A stretch of 64,000 nt of DNA from Oscillospiraceae bacterium (GCA_021201135.1 JAJQGT010000009.1:196144-260143); one strand, 5' to 3'. Shown: positions 17,247 to 25,070, numbered from the stretch's first letter. The notes: generated by a model from the letters alone, not told the origin. Made by a program: numbers and translations.

Positions 17247-17667
17247 CTCCGATTATTGTTATCTTTCGGGAGCTCTCCCCCGTCACTTCGAAATCAATGA
17301 TGGTCGTGCTGTCGGGGAGTTCAGAGGCTATATTCTCGCTCCATTCTATTGCCAGAACGGCATCGCTCTCGAGATAGTCGTAGAAGCCGATGGATTCGAG
17401 TTCATCACTGTCAGCGATTCTATACATGTCGAAGTGGTAAAGAGGCGTCTTTTTGGGCTCGGAATACTCGTTGACGATGGCGAACGTCGGACTGCTCACG
17501 TCGTCCCGAAGCCCCAAGCCGACCGCCAAGCCGTGGGTAAAAGTCGTTTTCCCGGCGCCGAGCCCTCCGCGAAAAGCGACAACGTCGCCGCCGTGAAGTA
17601 GCTTCCCGACAGCCTCACCAAGAGCTATCGTCTCATCAGCCGAATTTGTTTCAAAAATCCTTGTCAT
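17218..17667 (-). CDS. tsaE: tRNA threonylcarbamoyladenosine biosynthesis ATPase TsaE
   Basis: A 149-aa P-loop ATPase (FRGGLGAGKTTFTHGLA) with the family motifs VSSPTFAIVNEY and YHFDMYRI. It drives the TsaB-TsaD cycle for t6A. The ATG touches the TGA stop of the dCMP deaminase gene, indicating translational coupling. Length is normal. Confidence 0.94.
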   Translation of the reverse strand: MTRIFETNSADETIALGEAVGKLLHGGDVVAFRGGLGAGKTTFTHGLAVGLGLRDDVSSPTFAIVNEYSEPKKTPLYHFDMYRIADSDELESIGFYDYLESDAVLAIEWSENIASELPDSTTIIDFEVTGESSRKITIIGDDRFDNIGH

Positions 17668-18153
17668 TCAGTATCCGAACTTTCCTTCTATCGAATCGTC
17701 GTTCAATATCCAATCGAAAACGTCGATTACGCGATAATTTTCGTCGTCATCGCGGATTATGACCCGCTCGATTCCGGCGTTGATTACGACGCGCTTGCAC
17801 ATCGAGCAACACGACGAATTCCTTATGTATTCGCCGGTGGAGACTTCCCTTCCGCAGAGATATAGCGACGCGCCAATCATGCTTTCACGAGGTGCGTTGA
17901 TGATGGCGTTCATCTCGGCGTGGACGGAGCGGCAAAGCTCGTATCTTTCGCCTCTCGGGATATTGAGCTGTGTGCGGACGCAATAGCCGAGATCTGTGCA
18001 GTTTTTTCTGCCCCTCGGTGCTCCGACATAGCCGGTCGATATAATCTGGTCGTTTTTGACGATTACCGCACCGTATCTCCTCCTCAGGCAGGTTCCCCTT
18101 TCGGAAACCGCATCGGCGATGTCGAGGTAATAATTAATCTTGTCTCTACGCAT
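17668..18153 (-). CDS. Deoxycytidylate deaminase family protein
   Basis: A zinc-dependent deaminase of 161 aa. SVHAEMNAI carries the His ligand and catalytic Glu, and SSCCSMC carries the two Cys ligands (C-x2-C). An additional Cys-rich stretch NCTDLGYC and NIPRGERYELCRS match Firmicutes dCMP deaminase/ComE-type proteins. It supplies dUMP for dTMP synthesis. The ATG at 18153 follows GAGAGGAG at 7 bp. It is first gene of the operon with tsaE, tsaB and rpiB. Confidence 0.85.
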   Translation of the reverse strand: MRRDKINYYLDIADAVSERGTCLRRRYGAVIVKNDQIISTGYVGAPRGRKNCTDLGYCVRTQLNIPRGERYELCRSVHAEMNAIINAPRESMIGASLYLCGREVSTGEYIRNSSCCSMCKRVVINAGIERVIIRDDDENYRVIDVFDWILNDDSIEGKFGY

Positions 18154-18186
18154 GGTATCGCTCCTCTCCGGGTAATTCTTTATTAT

Positions 18187-18298
18187 AGTGTAGCACATTT
18201 CGGGGAGATATGCAAGAGGTTTAGTCTGTGACAGCCCTGTGAAATAAGCACGAAAAGTAAAATTTTCTCTTGAAAATTGAGCAGATAGAGGGTATAAT
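18187..18298. promoter_or_regulatory. Divergent promoters between the deaminase operon and rsmE
   Basis: Minus strand: TTGCAT (18210-18215), 17 bp, TACACT (18187-18192). Plus strand: TTGAAA (18270-18275), 17 bp, TATAAT (18293-18298). The two -35 boxes are about 55 bp apart. Confidence 0.7.
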
Positions 18299-18338
18299 TT
18301 ATTCGTAAGAAAAGCGATTTTATCGGAAAGGGAAAATA

Positions 18339-19057
18339 ATGCCGAGATTTTTTGCTTCTCAGCCGCCGCAGGGCGGTATCATAACCATCGACGGGGCTGA
18401 TGCTCAGCACATCGGAAAGTCGCTTCGGATGGCCGTCGGGGACGAACTCACCGTCTGCTGCGACGGGGTCGACTATCAATGTGAGATTATTGGGATAACC
18501 CGTGAGGACGTAACTTTGAAAGTCATCGGCGAATGCCCGTCAAGCGAGCCGAACATTGAGCTGACGCTCTTTATGGCAATGCCGAAGCTTGACAAGCTTG
18601 AACTCATCGTTCAGAAATCAGTTGAATTGGGAACAGTCCGGATTTGTCCGGTGTTGACGAAAAGATGCGTTTCCCGTCCCGATAACGAGCGATTCAAGTC
18701 GAAACGTGAACGCCTGCAGAAGATAGCTCTCGAGGCGGCGAAGCAGTCGGGACGAGGGATTATCCCAAGGTTTCGGACATAATGAGCTTTGACGAGTGCC
18801 TGAAAGAGATGGCGGCGATGGACTTGGGGATAGTCTGCTACGAAAAGGGCGGAGTCAGTCTCAAGGACATAGATATCCCCGAAAGTTCGAAAATCGGGCT
18901 GTTTATCGGCTCGGAGGGCGGATTTGAACCGTCGGAAATAGGAAAGCTCGAAGAGAGCGGAGTAAAAAAAGTCTGGCTCGGAGACAGGATTCTAAGATGC
19001 GAGACCGCACCGATTGCGGCGACCGCCATTATCATGTTTTTGACCGGTAATATGTAA
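18339..19057 (+). pseudogene. rsmE: 16S rRNA m3U1498 methyltransferase RsmE, split by one missing base
   Basis: Residues 1-145 give the PUA-like domain and the start of the SPOUT domain (MPKLDKLELIVQKSVELG). The frame then closes at 18782 with the off-frame tail RFRT. The -1 frame carries on as KVSDIMSFDECL and includes the SAM site GLFIGSEGGF and LGDRILRCETAPIAA. Restoring one A in ATCCCAAGG near 18767 would rejoin a normal protein of about 240 aa. Either the gene is newly broken or the assembly lost a base; I favour the latter because all other motifs are intact. The second frame also starts on a TAATG overlap, so two separate peptides cannot be excluded. Confidence 0.85.
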
Positions 19058-19064
19058 ATGGGTA

Positions 19065-19093
19065 TTGCATTTTTCTCAAATGTGTGCTATATT
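19065..19093 (+). promoter_or_regulatory. Promoter of the Cys/Asp-rich protein gene
   Basis: TTGCAT and TATATT with a 17-bp spacer, 33 bp before the ATG. Confidence 0.6.
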
Positions 19094-19126
19094 AAACTTA
19101 AGAAAAACTGAAGGAGATGTTTTCAG

Positions 19127-19753
19127 ATGGGTAATGTATTTAAAATAGCTATTGGAATAGGTGCGGCTGCTGCCGCTGCTGCTCTCGGCTTCGCCCTTGC
19201 AAAGAAGGTTCGCGATGACGAGGAAATCGACGACACCGAGGATTTCGAGGGTCTTGACGACGTAGATACCTGCGATTGTGAGGACTGTGAGGCCTGGGAC
19301 GGCGAAGAGTGCACATGCGACCACGCCTGCGAAAAGGACGATGACGAGTGCGAATGTGATGACGACGAGTGCGAATGCGACGAATGTGACGACGATGAGT
19401 GCGAGTGCGACTGCGACGAATGCAAAGATCACGGTCAGGACATCTCCGAGGCTGTCAACAGCATCGTTGACGGCGTCATGAGCGGAATTGTCATTGCCGC
19501 CGACAAGGCAAGCGAATGGGCTTCCGTCATTGCCGACAAGGTCGCCGAAAAGCTCGAAGAGCGTCACGAGATGGAGTACACCATCGAGTGGGACGACGAT
19601 GACGAGGATGAAGACGAAGACGAGGACGAAAAGCCCGACGTTCCCGAATCTGTGGACGAAACCTTGAAAGCCGCCGCAGAGGTTGCCGAGGACATTCAGG
19701 AAGCCGTCGAGGACATCAATGTTCATGACGACGAGACGCATGATGAAGGCTGA
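19127..19753 (+). CDS. Membrane-anchored Cys/Asp/Glu-rich low-complexity protein
   Basis: The 208-aa protein has a short N-terminal hydrophobic helix (about residues 5-24, AAAAAALGFALA) followed by KK, resembling YtxH-type anchors. Residues 45-105 consist of repeated C-x-C and D/E units such as DDECECDDDECECDEC, with about 16 Cys. An amphipathic segment (about 108-150) is followed by a second acidic block (WDDDDEDEDEDEDE) and a helical acidic tail. It is strongly acidic and could bind metal ions at the membrane face. I know no named family. A GAAGGAG site precedes the ATG, and the gene is monocistronic. Confidence 0.75.
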   Translation: MGNVFKIAIGIGAAAAAAALGFALAKKVRDDEEIDDTEDFEGLDDVDTCDCEDCEAWDGEECTCDHACEKDDDECECDDDECECDECDDDECECDCDECKDHGQDISEAVNSIVDGVMSGIVIAADKASEWASVIADKVAEKLEERHEMEYTIEWDDDDEDEDEDEDEKPDVPESVDETLKAAAEVAEDIQEAVEDINVHDDETHDEG

Positions 19754-19776
19754 TTTCTCAACTAAATCCAAATACA

Positions 19777-19807
19777 AATAGGCAGAGCACTTTGTGCCCT
19801 GCCTATT
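19777..19807. terminator. Terminator between convergent genes
   Basis: AATAGGCAG...CTGCCTATT with an inner CAC/GTG extension, followed by TTTTC. It serves the Cys-rich gene and perhaps the convergent DUF4352 gene. Confidence 0.75.
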
Positions 19808-19818
19808 TTCGTTTCACA

Positions 19819-20712
19819 CTACCACAGCAAAAACTCAGCCGAATGTGAGCCCGATGTAACAACGTAATATAGAGAATCTTCCGACTCTATTACCTCTTCC
19901 GGCACGGAAAACAGCAGATATCCCGATACGGTAACAAGAGGATTCAGGCTCTCATATGTCAAGTCGTCACTCATTCCCGTGATTGTCGCACTGTATTCAT
20001 ATTTACCGTCATAGACAATCTTGGAATTGGTCGAATAACCTTGGAAATACTCCAGCGATTCCGAATTATTCTTTATTGTCAGACTTATCTTCACATACTT
20101 GCATCCCTCATCAGGTGTATATGACAGTATGCCAATGTTTAATTTATCCAAAACCTCGACATCGGTTATTGTCACTTTCCAGTCACCGACCGTTTTTGTT
20201 TCAGTGTCAAAGGTTGGTTCTTCCTCGACAACATCATCTTCTGATTCAGTAGAAGACGTACTGACGCTATTTTCTGAATTGCTCTTGGAAGAAGAATCAT
20301 CGGAGCTATTGCTATTTACAATGGCTATAATAAAGCCTGCAATTATTAAAATAAGTAGTACTGCTACAAAAGACGTCAAACAACTGCCACGATTAGATTT
20401 CGAACTCTTTTGCACGCTGTTTTCTAATGCACCATCGGTTACTTCAAGATTGGACGGGCTTTTCATCTCGACATTTACTCTATAAACGGTATCGGTCTCC
20501 ATTATGCGTACCTGTGCATGAACTTCTTTTTTGTCATTTACAAAGCTTAAAGAATGCAAACCGTCTGTTGTCCATGTTTCCACGGTGCCACCGTTTTTAA
20601 GGTCTCCTACCGGTCGCCCATCAAGATAAACTTTGTGCTTGATGGCACTGCCGGTAACTTTTGATTTTCTTGATATGACAAGCTGTTTGTAATTATTCTC
20701 GTCCATTTTCAT
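19819..20712 (-). CDS. Membrane protein with DUF4352-like extracellular domain
   Basis: The 297-aa protein has an N-terminal region (1-105) with short beta-strand blocks and no signal peptide. One membrane helix (about 112-132, FVAVLLILIIAGFIIAIV) follows, then a Ser/Asn/Glu linker. A C-terminal domain starting VGDWKVTITDVEVLDKL has the typical opening of telokin-like DUF4352 modules in Gram-positive surface proteins. The ATG at 20706 has better spacing from GGAGG than that at 20712. A leader with tandem terminators lies upstream. Function unknown. Confidence 0.7.
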   Translation of the reverse strand: MKMDENNYKQLVISRKSKVTGSAIKHKVYLDGRPVGDLKNGGTVETWTTDGLHSLSFVNDKKEVHAQVRIMETDTVYRVNVEMKSPSNLEVTDGALENSVQKSSKSNRGSCLTSFVAVLLILIIAGFIIAIVNSNSSDDSSSKSNSENSVSTSSTESEDDVVEEEPTFDTETKTVGDWKVTITDVEVLDKLNIGILSYTPDEGCKYVKISLTIKNNSESLEYFQGYSTNSKIVYDGKYEYSATITGMSDDLTYESLNPLVTVSGYLLFSVPEEVIESEDSLYYVVTSGSHSAEFLLW

Positions 20713-20775
20713 AGTCCTCCGCAGTCAATTTATTTTTATCGGCATTAGCACCGACAGTAACCTGAATTATATTTT

Positions 20776-20919
20776 TTAACAAAAAATCCCCCTCAGAAAA
20801 CTAAGGAGGAAAAAGAAAACCTCCTGAACACTATTTGTGTCGGAGGTCGATACGGGTAACTGCCGCAGGCAGTTACCCCCCCGCTGAATTAACAACAGCC
20901 AAACTGACTGTATAATTAT
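20776..20919 (-). ncRNA. Structured leader or small RNA, copy A
   Basis: From the promoter at 20926-20954 the minus strand runs through a G7 tract and an 11-bp hairpin GGGTAACTGCC/GGCAGTTACCC (20854-20878). A terminator ACCTCC/GGAGGT with U run follows (20811-20847), then a second terminator TCCTCCTTAG/CTGAGGGGGA with six U (20775-20805). The same order and sequences occur at 62540-62620, in front of a giant adhesin gene. It could be a regulated 5' leader of the DUF4352 gene or a free small RNA. The stretch 20713-21003 contains nothing else. Confidence 0.65.
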
Positions 20920-20925
20920 ATAATT

Positions 20926-20954
20926 ATTGTATCACATAGTTACCGACTTGTCAA
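20926..20954 (-). promoter_or_regulatory. Promoter of leader RNA copy A
   Basis: Minus-strand TTGACA (20949-20954), 17 bp, TACAAT (20926-20931). Confidence 0.75.
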
Positions 20955-21003
20955 CAGCCCTGACACGCTTTTCTTGGTCACATGCTAAAACTATCTGAAA
21001 TTA

Positions 21004-21032
21004 TTGACTAACCCGACAAATTCTGATATACT
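21004..21032 (+). promoter_or_regulatory. Promoter of the Phd/PIN operon
   Basis: TTGACT and TATACT with a 17-bp spacer. It excludes any translation start before about 21040. Confidence 0.7.
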
Positions 21033-21063
21033 ATTGTTAAAACACTTGAGAGGAGAATCTGCC

Positions 21064-21279
21064 GTGTTCATCAGCGTAACTGAACTTAAGGATAATCTCA
21101 ACAAATACCTCACATTAGCCGCCACCGAAGACATCTATATCACCCGCAACGGCAAAACCATCGCCAAGCTCACTTCTCCATATCAAGACAAGCTCAAAAT
21201 TCTCGATGAACTGGCAGGCAGTATTCCTGATACCATCACTCTTGAAGAAGCGAGAGAAGAGAGGCTCAGTAAGATATGA
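21064..21279 (+). CDS. Antitoxin, Phd/YefM family
   Basis: A 71-residue protein starting with GTG (VFISVTELKDNLNKYL), the usual N-terminal DNA-binding fold of Phd/YefM antitoxins. TEDIYITRNGKTIAKL is the central strand pair, and an acidic helical tail (LEEAREERLSKI) would wrap the toxin. The GTG follows AGAGGAG by 8 bp; a longer frame from 21004 begins inside the promoter and is rejected. It overlaps the toxin gene by ATGA, a common arrangement for antitoxin-first type II modules. Confidence 0.85.
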   Translation: MFISVTELKDNLNKYLTLAATEDIYITRNGKTIAKLTSPYQDKLKILDELAGSIPDTITLEEAREERLSKI

Positions 21280-21707
21280 CCGCTTTGATTGATACCTGTG
21301 TCATAATGGATTTTCTTCAAAATCGGCAACCGTTTTTTGATGATGCTTATGCGGTTCTTCGTATGGCAGTCATAGGTGAGTTTGATGGGTATATAACCGC
21401 AAAATCTGCGGCTGATATTCATTATCTCACACGTCGATGTACTCACAGCGAGGAGGAAAGCAGAGCGAATCTGAATAAGCTACTTTCAATTGTTATACTT
21501 CTCGATACTACAGCGGAGGATGTATTTCATGCATTGACTTCCGACGTTTCAGATTTTGAAGATGCCATCATGATTGAAACGGGAATACGTTGTAAAGCGG
21601 ATTGCATCATCACCCGCAACACAAAAGATTTCAAAGATTCACCCATAAAAGTCCTTACTCCGGCGGAGTTTATCAAAACCGTTGAAGCGAAAGATTTTGA
21701 AGAATAA
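21276..21707 (+). CDS. PIN-domain toxin, VapC-like
   Basis: The 143-aa protein has PIN acidic residues in order: ALIDTCVIMDFL (Asp6), the central acidic stretch near 58, DFEDAIMIETG near 92 and DCIITRNTKDF near 110. PIN toxins are Mg2+-dependent RNases that act on tRNA or rRNA when freed from antitoxin. Pairing with a Phd-type antitoxin (rather than VapB) is common in Firmicutes. It ends at a strong terminator, so the pair forms a two-gene unit. Confidence 0.85.
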   Translation: MTALIDTCVIMDFLQNRQPFFDDAYAVLRMAVIGEFDGYITAKSAADIHYLTRRCTHSEEESRANLNKLLSIVILLDTTAEDVFHALTSDVSDFEDAIMIETGIRCKADCIITRNTKDFKDSPIKVLTPAEFIKTVEAKDFEE

Positions 21708-21714
21708 TTTAATT

Positions 21715-21748
21715 CCAGCCCTGACTCTTTGGAGTTGGGGCTGGTTTT
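21715..21748 (+). terminator. Terminator of the toxin-antitoxin operon
   Basis: CCAGCCC/GGGCTGG outer stem with an inner ACTC/GAGT stem, followed by TTTT. Confidence 0.8.
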
Positions 21749-21793
21749 GTGGGAATTTTGAATCCAACCGCAAAAATTCTGTGTCTATAAGTA

Positions 21794-21807
21794 TGAAAAC
21801 GTTTTCA
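21794..21807. promoter_or_regulatory. Perfect palindrome TGAAAACGTTTTCA upstream of the first ECF sigma gene
   Basis: A 14-bp perfect palindrome 25 bp before the start codon, preceded by GTGTCTATAAGTA. The same block is found before the second ECF operon (24469-24482). It matches the CcpA cre consensus, but could also hold the -35 element of an autoregulated ECF promoter. No good sigma-A promoter is seen in the interval. Confidence 0.6.
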
Positions 21808-21832
21808 AATCAATTCGAAAGAGGTGATGGTG

Positions 21833-22387
21833 ATGATTGACGAAAGACGGCTCCTCAGGAGGCTCGCTTCGGGCGACGAGGAGGCTTTCCGGGAGATTGT
21901 TTCCGGCTACAGCCGCTACGTTTCCACGGTGATTGCGAATCAGCTCCGGGACTTCGAAAACACCACCGTCATCGAAGAGCTTTCGGCGGATGTGTTCTTT
22001 GAACTCTGGCGGAACCGCGAGAACCTCACCACCCCGCACCTTCGTGGCTGGCTCTCAGCCGTTGCGAGAAACAAAGCGAAGAACTACATACGCACCCAAA
22101 AGCTCGTCTGCGAAAGCCTTGACGACAGCATCGCCGAGAACATTATCGACCTCTCGGACGAATTCTCTGCTCTTGAAAAAGAAGAGCAGGCAAAAGAACT
22201 CCGTCTTGCCATCGGGAAGCTCCGCAAGCCCGAGCGTGAGGTGCTCCTTCGGTACTACTATTACAACCAGACGGTTGCAATTATCGCCGAAGAAACCGGC
22301 ACCAACGTCGCCACCGTCAAGACAAGGCTTCAAAGAGGACGGGCAAAGCTCAAAGAAATCTTAGAAAAGGGAGGCTTTTCAAAGTGA
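21833..22387 (+). CDS. ECF-type RNA polymerase sigma factor, copy 1
   Basis: A 184-aa sigma-70 family protein. Region 2 covers LLRRLASGDEEAFREIV to FFELWRNRENL (about residues 8-65), with RGWLSAVARNKAKNYIR as the 2.4 core contact. Region 4 is RLAIGKLRKPEREVLLRYYY through TNVATVKTRLQRGRAKL (residues 120-175). ECF factors redirect polymerase to a small regulon in response to envelope signals. The ATG at 21833 has the best spacing to AAAGAGG. The next gene overlaps by ATGA and likely encodes its membrane anti-sigma partner. Confidence 0.92.
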   Translation: MIDERRLLRRLASGDEEAFREIVSGYSRYVSTVIANQLRDFENTTVIEELSADVFFELWRNRENLTTPHLRGWLSAVARNKAKNYIRTQKLVCESLDDSIAENIIDLSDEFSALEKEEQAKELRLAIGKLRKPEREVLLRYYYYNQTVAIIAEETGTNVATVKTRLQRGRAKLKEILEKGGFSK

Positions 22388-24246
22388 AGAAACTTTACAG
22401 TGACCTTCTCGACAGCTACGGCGAGGAGAAAATCCGGCTCAAAAAAGCCCCCGCCGTCAGCAGTGACAGAATTTATGCTTTGGCGAACACCAAGGCGGGA
22501 AAGGAAAACGTTCTTATGGAGAAAAAACACAATAGATTACCAATAGTGCTCGCTGTAGTGGTTGCGGCTGTGCTTCTGATGGGCGCAGGATATCTGGTTG
22601 CATACAACAGCATAACCGACTTTTTCGTGCGACACTGGGAAGACATGACCGACACGGAAATAACCGACGAGCATCTTGCGGTTATAGAAAGCTTCAGTCA
22701 GGAAATCGGCTTAAGTCAGAAATCGGACGGCGTGACCATCACGGTCGATTCGGCGGCAGTCGGTGGAGACACGTTCTACGTCCTCTTTGCAGTTGAGTGC
22801 AACTCGGTTGAATTTGCGACCACCAGAAGCCCGAGCTTTGACGAGTGCAGATGGGACATCACAAACTCTTCCGCCACAGTACAGAGCGGTGGTCTGATGT
22901 GGAGTGGCACAGACGAAAACAACGTGACCTATTTCGTGTTGGAAGGCAGTATTGACATAACCGACGAGAATGAACCCATCGCTATCTCGGTTCACCTCGC
23001 AGGACTTCACACTAACAAAGACTCAACCAACGAAGAATATCCGGACACCTATCTCGGCGGCAGTTGGGACTTCGAGTTCACTCTTGAACAGAACACTCTT
23101 AATTCTCTTAGCCTCTTGGAAGACGGCGAAAGAAAAACTATCACTATTAAGATGTTAGATCCCGACGTCGATTCAGGAGTGTATCCTTACAGAGATGTAA
23201 CAGTTGACATCACAAGCGTCACCGTCAACGAGTTCAGTGCGACAGTGACCTACGATGTCTCCTCAGCTTCCGTCCCGTCTGATATCTACAGTTTCTGTTG
23301 TAATTACAGAGATGATGTATATGCTGTCATGCAGGACGGCAGTGAGATTGTTACTTACTTTTGGGCAGAAGACCTCAATGCCGACTTGGCAGGTACAGAA
23401 ATAACCATAAAAAGTCTCTGGTACTCGGTAATCGACCTGAGCGAGCTCAAGGCGATCAGAATTGGGGATACGGAATTTTATGTCAATACCGAAGAATCCG
23501 AAGCAATCGAAAGCTCCGTGCAGGAAATCGGCATTACCGAGACTATAGAGTCCGACATCACCGTCACCGTTGATTCTGCTATGGCAAGTAAGAACGAGAT
23601 GTATTTCTTGCTCAGAATCGAGGGCGAAAGCATTGAGGGAGCATTAGACCCGAGCGAACACTGGTACTTTGACAGTTGCCACTTCGATATTGTCAACGCA
23701 ATCACCGCCAACTACAACACCTGCGACTTGTGGCGTTACGAAGAAGACGGCGTTTATTACTGGCTCTGGGAGTGCAACTACGAGACATTAAGTGAAGATG
23801 TAACATCAATAGATTGCACTCTTGACTTGGGTGCACTACATTCAAATGCTTTCTTTGACGGCGATGTGGTGTTTGACGGCTCATGGAGCTTTGAGTTCAC
23901 GGTTGACATCGGAGATATTACCGCCATAAGCCTGACTACCGAAATTCCCGGAATCTCGGAGTTGGAAATCACAGAATTCGGAAGCAGTTATCTCTACACA
24001 ATAACAGACGATACGGATTATCCCGTGTACTTGGTTGCAGTCATGAAGGACGGCACCGAAGTAAACTCCACCGGTGGAACCGGCTATGTAGAGCGTGACG
24101 AAAACGGCGACCGCCTCATGAATTACTCCTACTCACACTACTATTACCAGTGGGCAGTGCCTATCGACCTTGACGAAGTCGATTATCTCTACTTTGTGGA
24201 TGGTGCGGGAGATTTCATTGAGGGAACAATAATTGACTTTGGATGA
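22384..24246 (+). CDS. Membrane anti-sigma-like protein with two DUF4179-type domains
   Basis: The 620-aa product has a cytoplasmic N-terminus (1-55) and one membrane helix (about 56-76, LPIVLAVVVAAVLLMGAGYL). Its outside region shows two related units, the first opening SDGVTITVDSAAVGGDTFYV and the second SDITVTVDSAMASKNEMYFL near residue 395. Each continues with FEFTL-type strands. The paralogue at 25067 has only one unit, so the domain was duplicated here. Pairing with an ECF gene suggests it holds the sigma factor until an envelope signal arrives. No zinc anti-sigma motif is visible, so the anti-sigma role is an inference. Confidence 0.75.
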   Translation: MKKLYSDLLDSYGEEKIRLKKAPAVSSDRIYALANTKAGKENVLMEKKHNRLPIVLAVVVAAVLLMGAGYLVAYNSITDFFVRHWEDMTDTEITDEHLAVIESFSQEIGLSQKSDGVTITVDSAAVGGDTFYVLFAVECNSVEFATTRSPSFDECRWDITNSSATVQSGGLMWSGTDENNVTYFVLEGSIDITDENEPIAISVHLAGLHTNKDSTNEEYPDTYLGGSWDFEFTLEQNTLNSLSLLEDGERKTITIKMLDPDVDSGVYPYRDVTVDITSVTVNEFSATVTYDVSSASVPSDIYSFCCNYRDDVYAVMQDGSEIVTYFWAEDLNADLAGTEITIKSLWYSVIDLSELKAIRIGDTEFYVNTEESEAIESSVQEIGITETIESDITVTVDSAMASKNEMYFLLRIEGESIEGALDPSEHWYFDSCHFDIVNAITANYNTCDLWRYEEDGVYYWLWECNYETLSEDVTSIDCTLDLGALHSNAFFDGDVVFDGSWSFEFTVDIGDITAISLTTEIPGISELEITEFGSSYLYTITDDTDYPVYLVAVMKDGTEVNSTGGTGYVERDENGDRLMNYSYSHYYYQWAVPIDLDEVDYLYFVDGAGDFIEGTIIDFG

Positions 24247-24254
24247 CCTTCAGA

Positions 24255-24393
24255 AACCCCTCCACCACCGCCTTCGGCGGCGGTCCCCCTCCCCTTTCAG
24301 GGGAGGCTTTTTTTGTTCTCTCAAAAGTTTGTGCAGAAAGCAAAAAGGCTCCCCTGAAAGGGGAGCTGGCGCCCGAAGGGCGACTGAGGGGTT
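24255..24393. repeat. MITE-like intergenic element with inverted ends
   Basis: It begins AACCCCTCC and ends GAGGGGTT. Inside are a CCGCC-TTCG-GGCGG hairpin, TCCCCTTTCAGGGGA, and an inverted counterpart GCTCCCCTGAAAGGGGAGC followed by GCCCGAAGGGC. The left half matches 2157-2211. It probably also ends transcription of the preceding gene, because a T run follows GGGGAGGC. Confidence 0.65.
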
Positions 24394-24468
24394 TACTCCT
24401 CATCGCAAATCTGCTAAAATAAAATCAGATTTTTGCACCCAAAATATGATTTTGCGTGTCTCTTATTA

Positions 24469-24482
24469 TGAAAACGTTTTCA
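24469..24482. promoter_or_regulatory. Perfect palindrome TGAAAACGTTTTCA upstream of the second ECF sigma gene
   Basis: Identical to 21794-21807 and embedded in a similar context (GTGTCT..TA.TA before it, CAAATC.AAT after it), 27 bp before the start codon. Confidence 0.6.
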
Positions 24483-24509
24483 AATCCAATCGGAAAGTGA
24501 GGGTGAGGG

Positions 24510-25070
24510 ATGGACGATTCAAGGCTTGTGAAGCGGCTTCGGAGCGGGGACGAGAGTGTTCTTGCGGAGGTTATTTTTAAGTACAACCGATATGTCTCCA
24601 CTGTCGTGGCGAATCAGCTCCGGGATTTCAATAATACCGCAGTGATTGAAGAGCTCGCGTCGGATGTGTTCTTTGAGCTCTGGCGGAACCGGGATCGGCT
24701 CACCTCCTCTCACCTGAAAGGCTGGCTCGGCACCGTTGCCCGCAACAAGGCGAAAAACTACATACGGGCTCAGAAGCTTCGGACGGAGAGCCTTGACGAA
24801 AGAACAGATGACGACCTCGATGATTTTGTCGCCGTCTCGGAGGAGTTTCTCGGGCTCGAGAAAGAGGAACAGGCTCGGGAGCTTCGGCTCGCTCTTAAGA
24901 AGCTCAAACGGCATGAGAGGGAGACGGTCGTCCGGTACTACTTCTATAACCAGACAGTGGCGAAAATCTCGGAGGAGACCGGCACGAATGTTGAAACGGT
25001 CAAGTCGAGGCTCCGACGAGGGCGTGACAGCCTGAAAGAAATTCTTGAAAAGGGAGGCTTTTCAAAATGA
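24510..25070 (+). CDS. ECF-type RNA polymerase sigma factor, copy 2
   Basis: A 186-aa paralogue of the factor at 21833, collinear over its whole length: RYVSTVVANQLRDFNNTAVIEEL and FFELWRNRDRL in region 2, GTNVETVKSRLRRGRDSL in region 4. The recognition helix differs at several places, although both genes share the same upstream palindrome. The ATG follows GTGAGGGTGAGG. The last codons overlap the next gene by ATGA and end with the same EKGGFSK as copy 1. Confidence 0.92.
   Translation: MDDSRLVKRLRSGDESVLAEVIFKYNRYVSTVVANQLRDFNNTAVIEELASDVFFELWRNRDRLTSSHLKGWLGTVARNKAKNYIRAQKLRTESLDERTDDDLDDFVAVSEEFLGLEKEEQARELRLALKKLKRHERETVVRYYFYNQTVAKISEETGTNVETVKSRLRRGRDSLKEILEKGGFSK

Noticed and set aside
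18755..18785. Programmed -1 frameshift in rsmE
   Set aside because: No X-XXY-YYZ heptamer or downstream structure is apparent, and RsmE is not known to need one.
20776..20919. Cyclic-di-GMP riboswitch controlling surface genes
   Set aside because: The conserved GEMM-I and GEMM-II core sequences are not found in either leader copy.
21004..21063. Longer Phd antitoxin
   Set aside because: The region is the -35/-10 promoter. The GTG at 21064 follows AGAGGAG and gives the family start.
24233..24580. 115-residue frame across the intergenic repeat
   Set aside because: It is made of the MITE-like palindromes and the ECF upstream region, with no family similarity.
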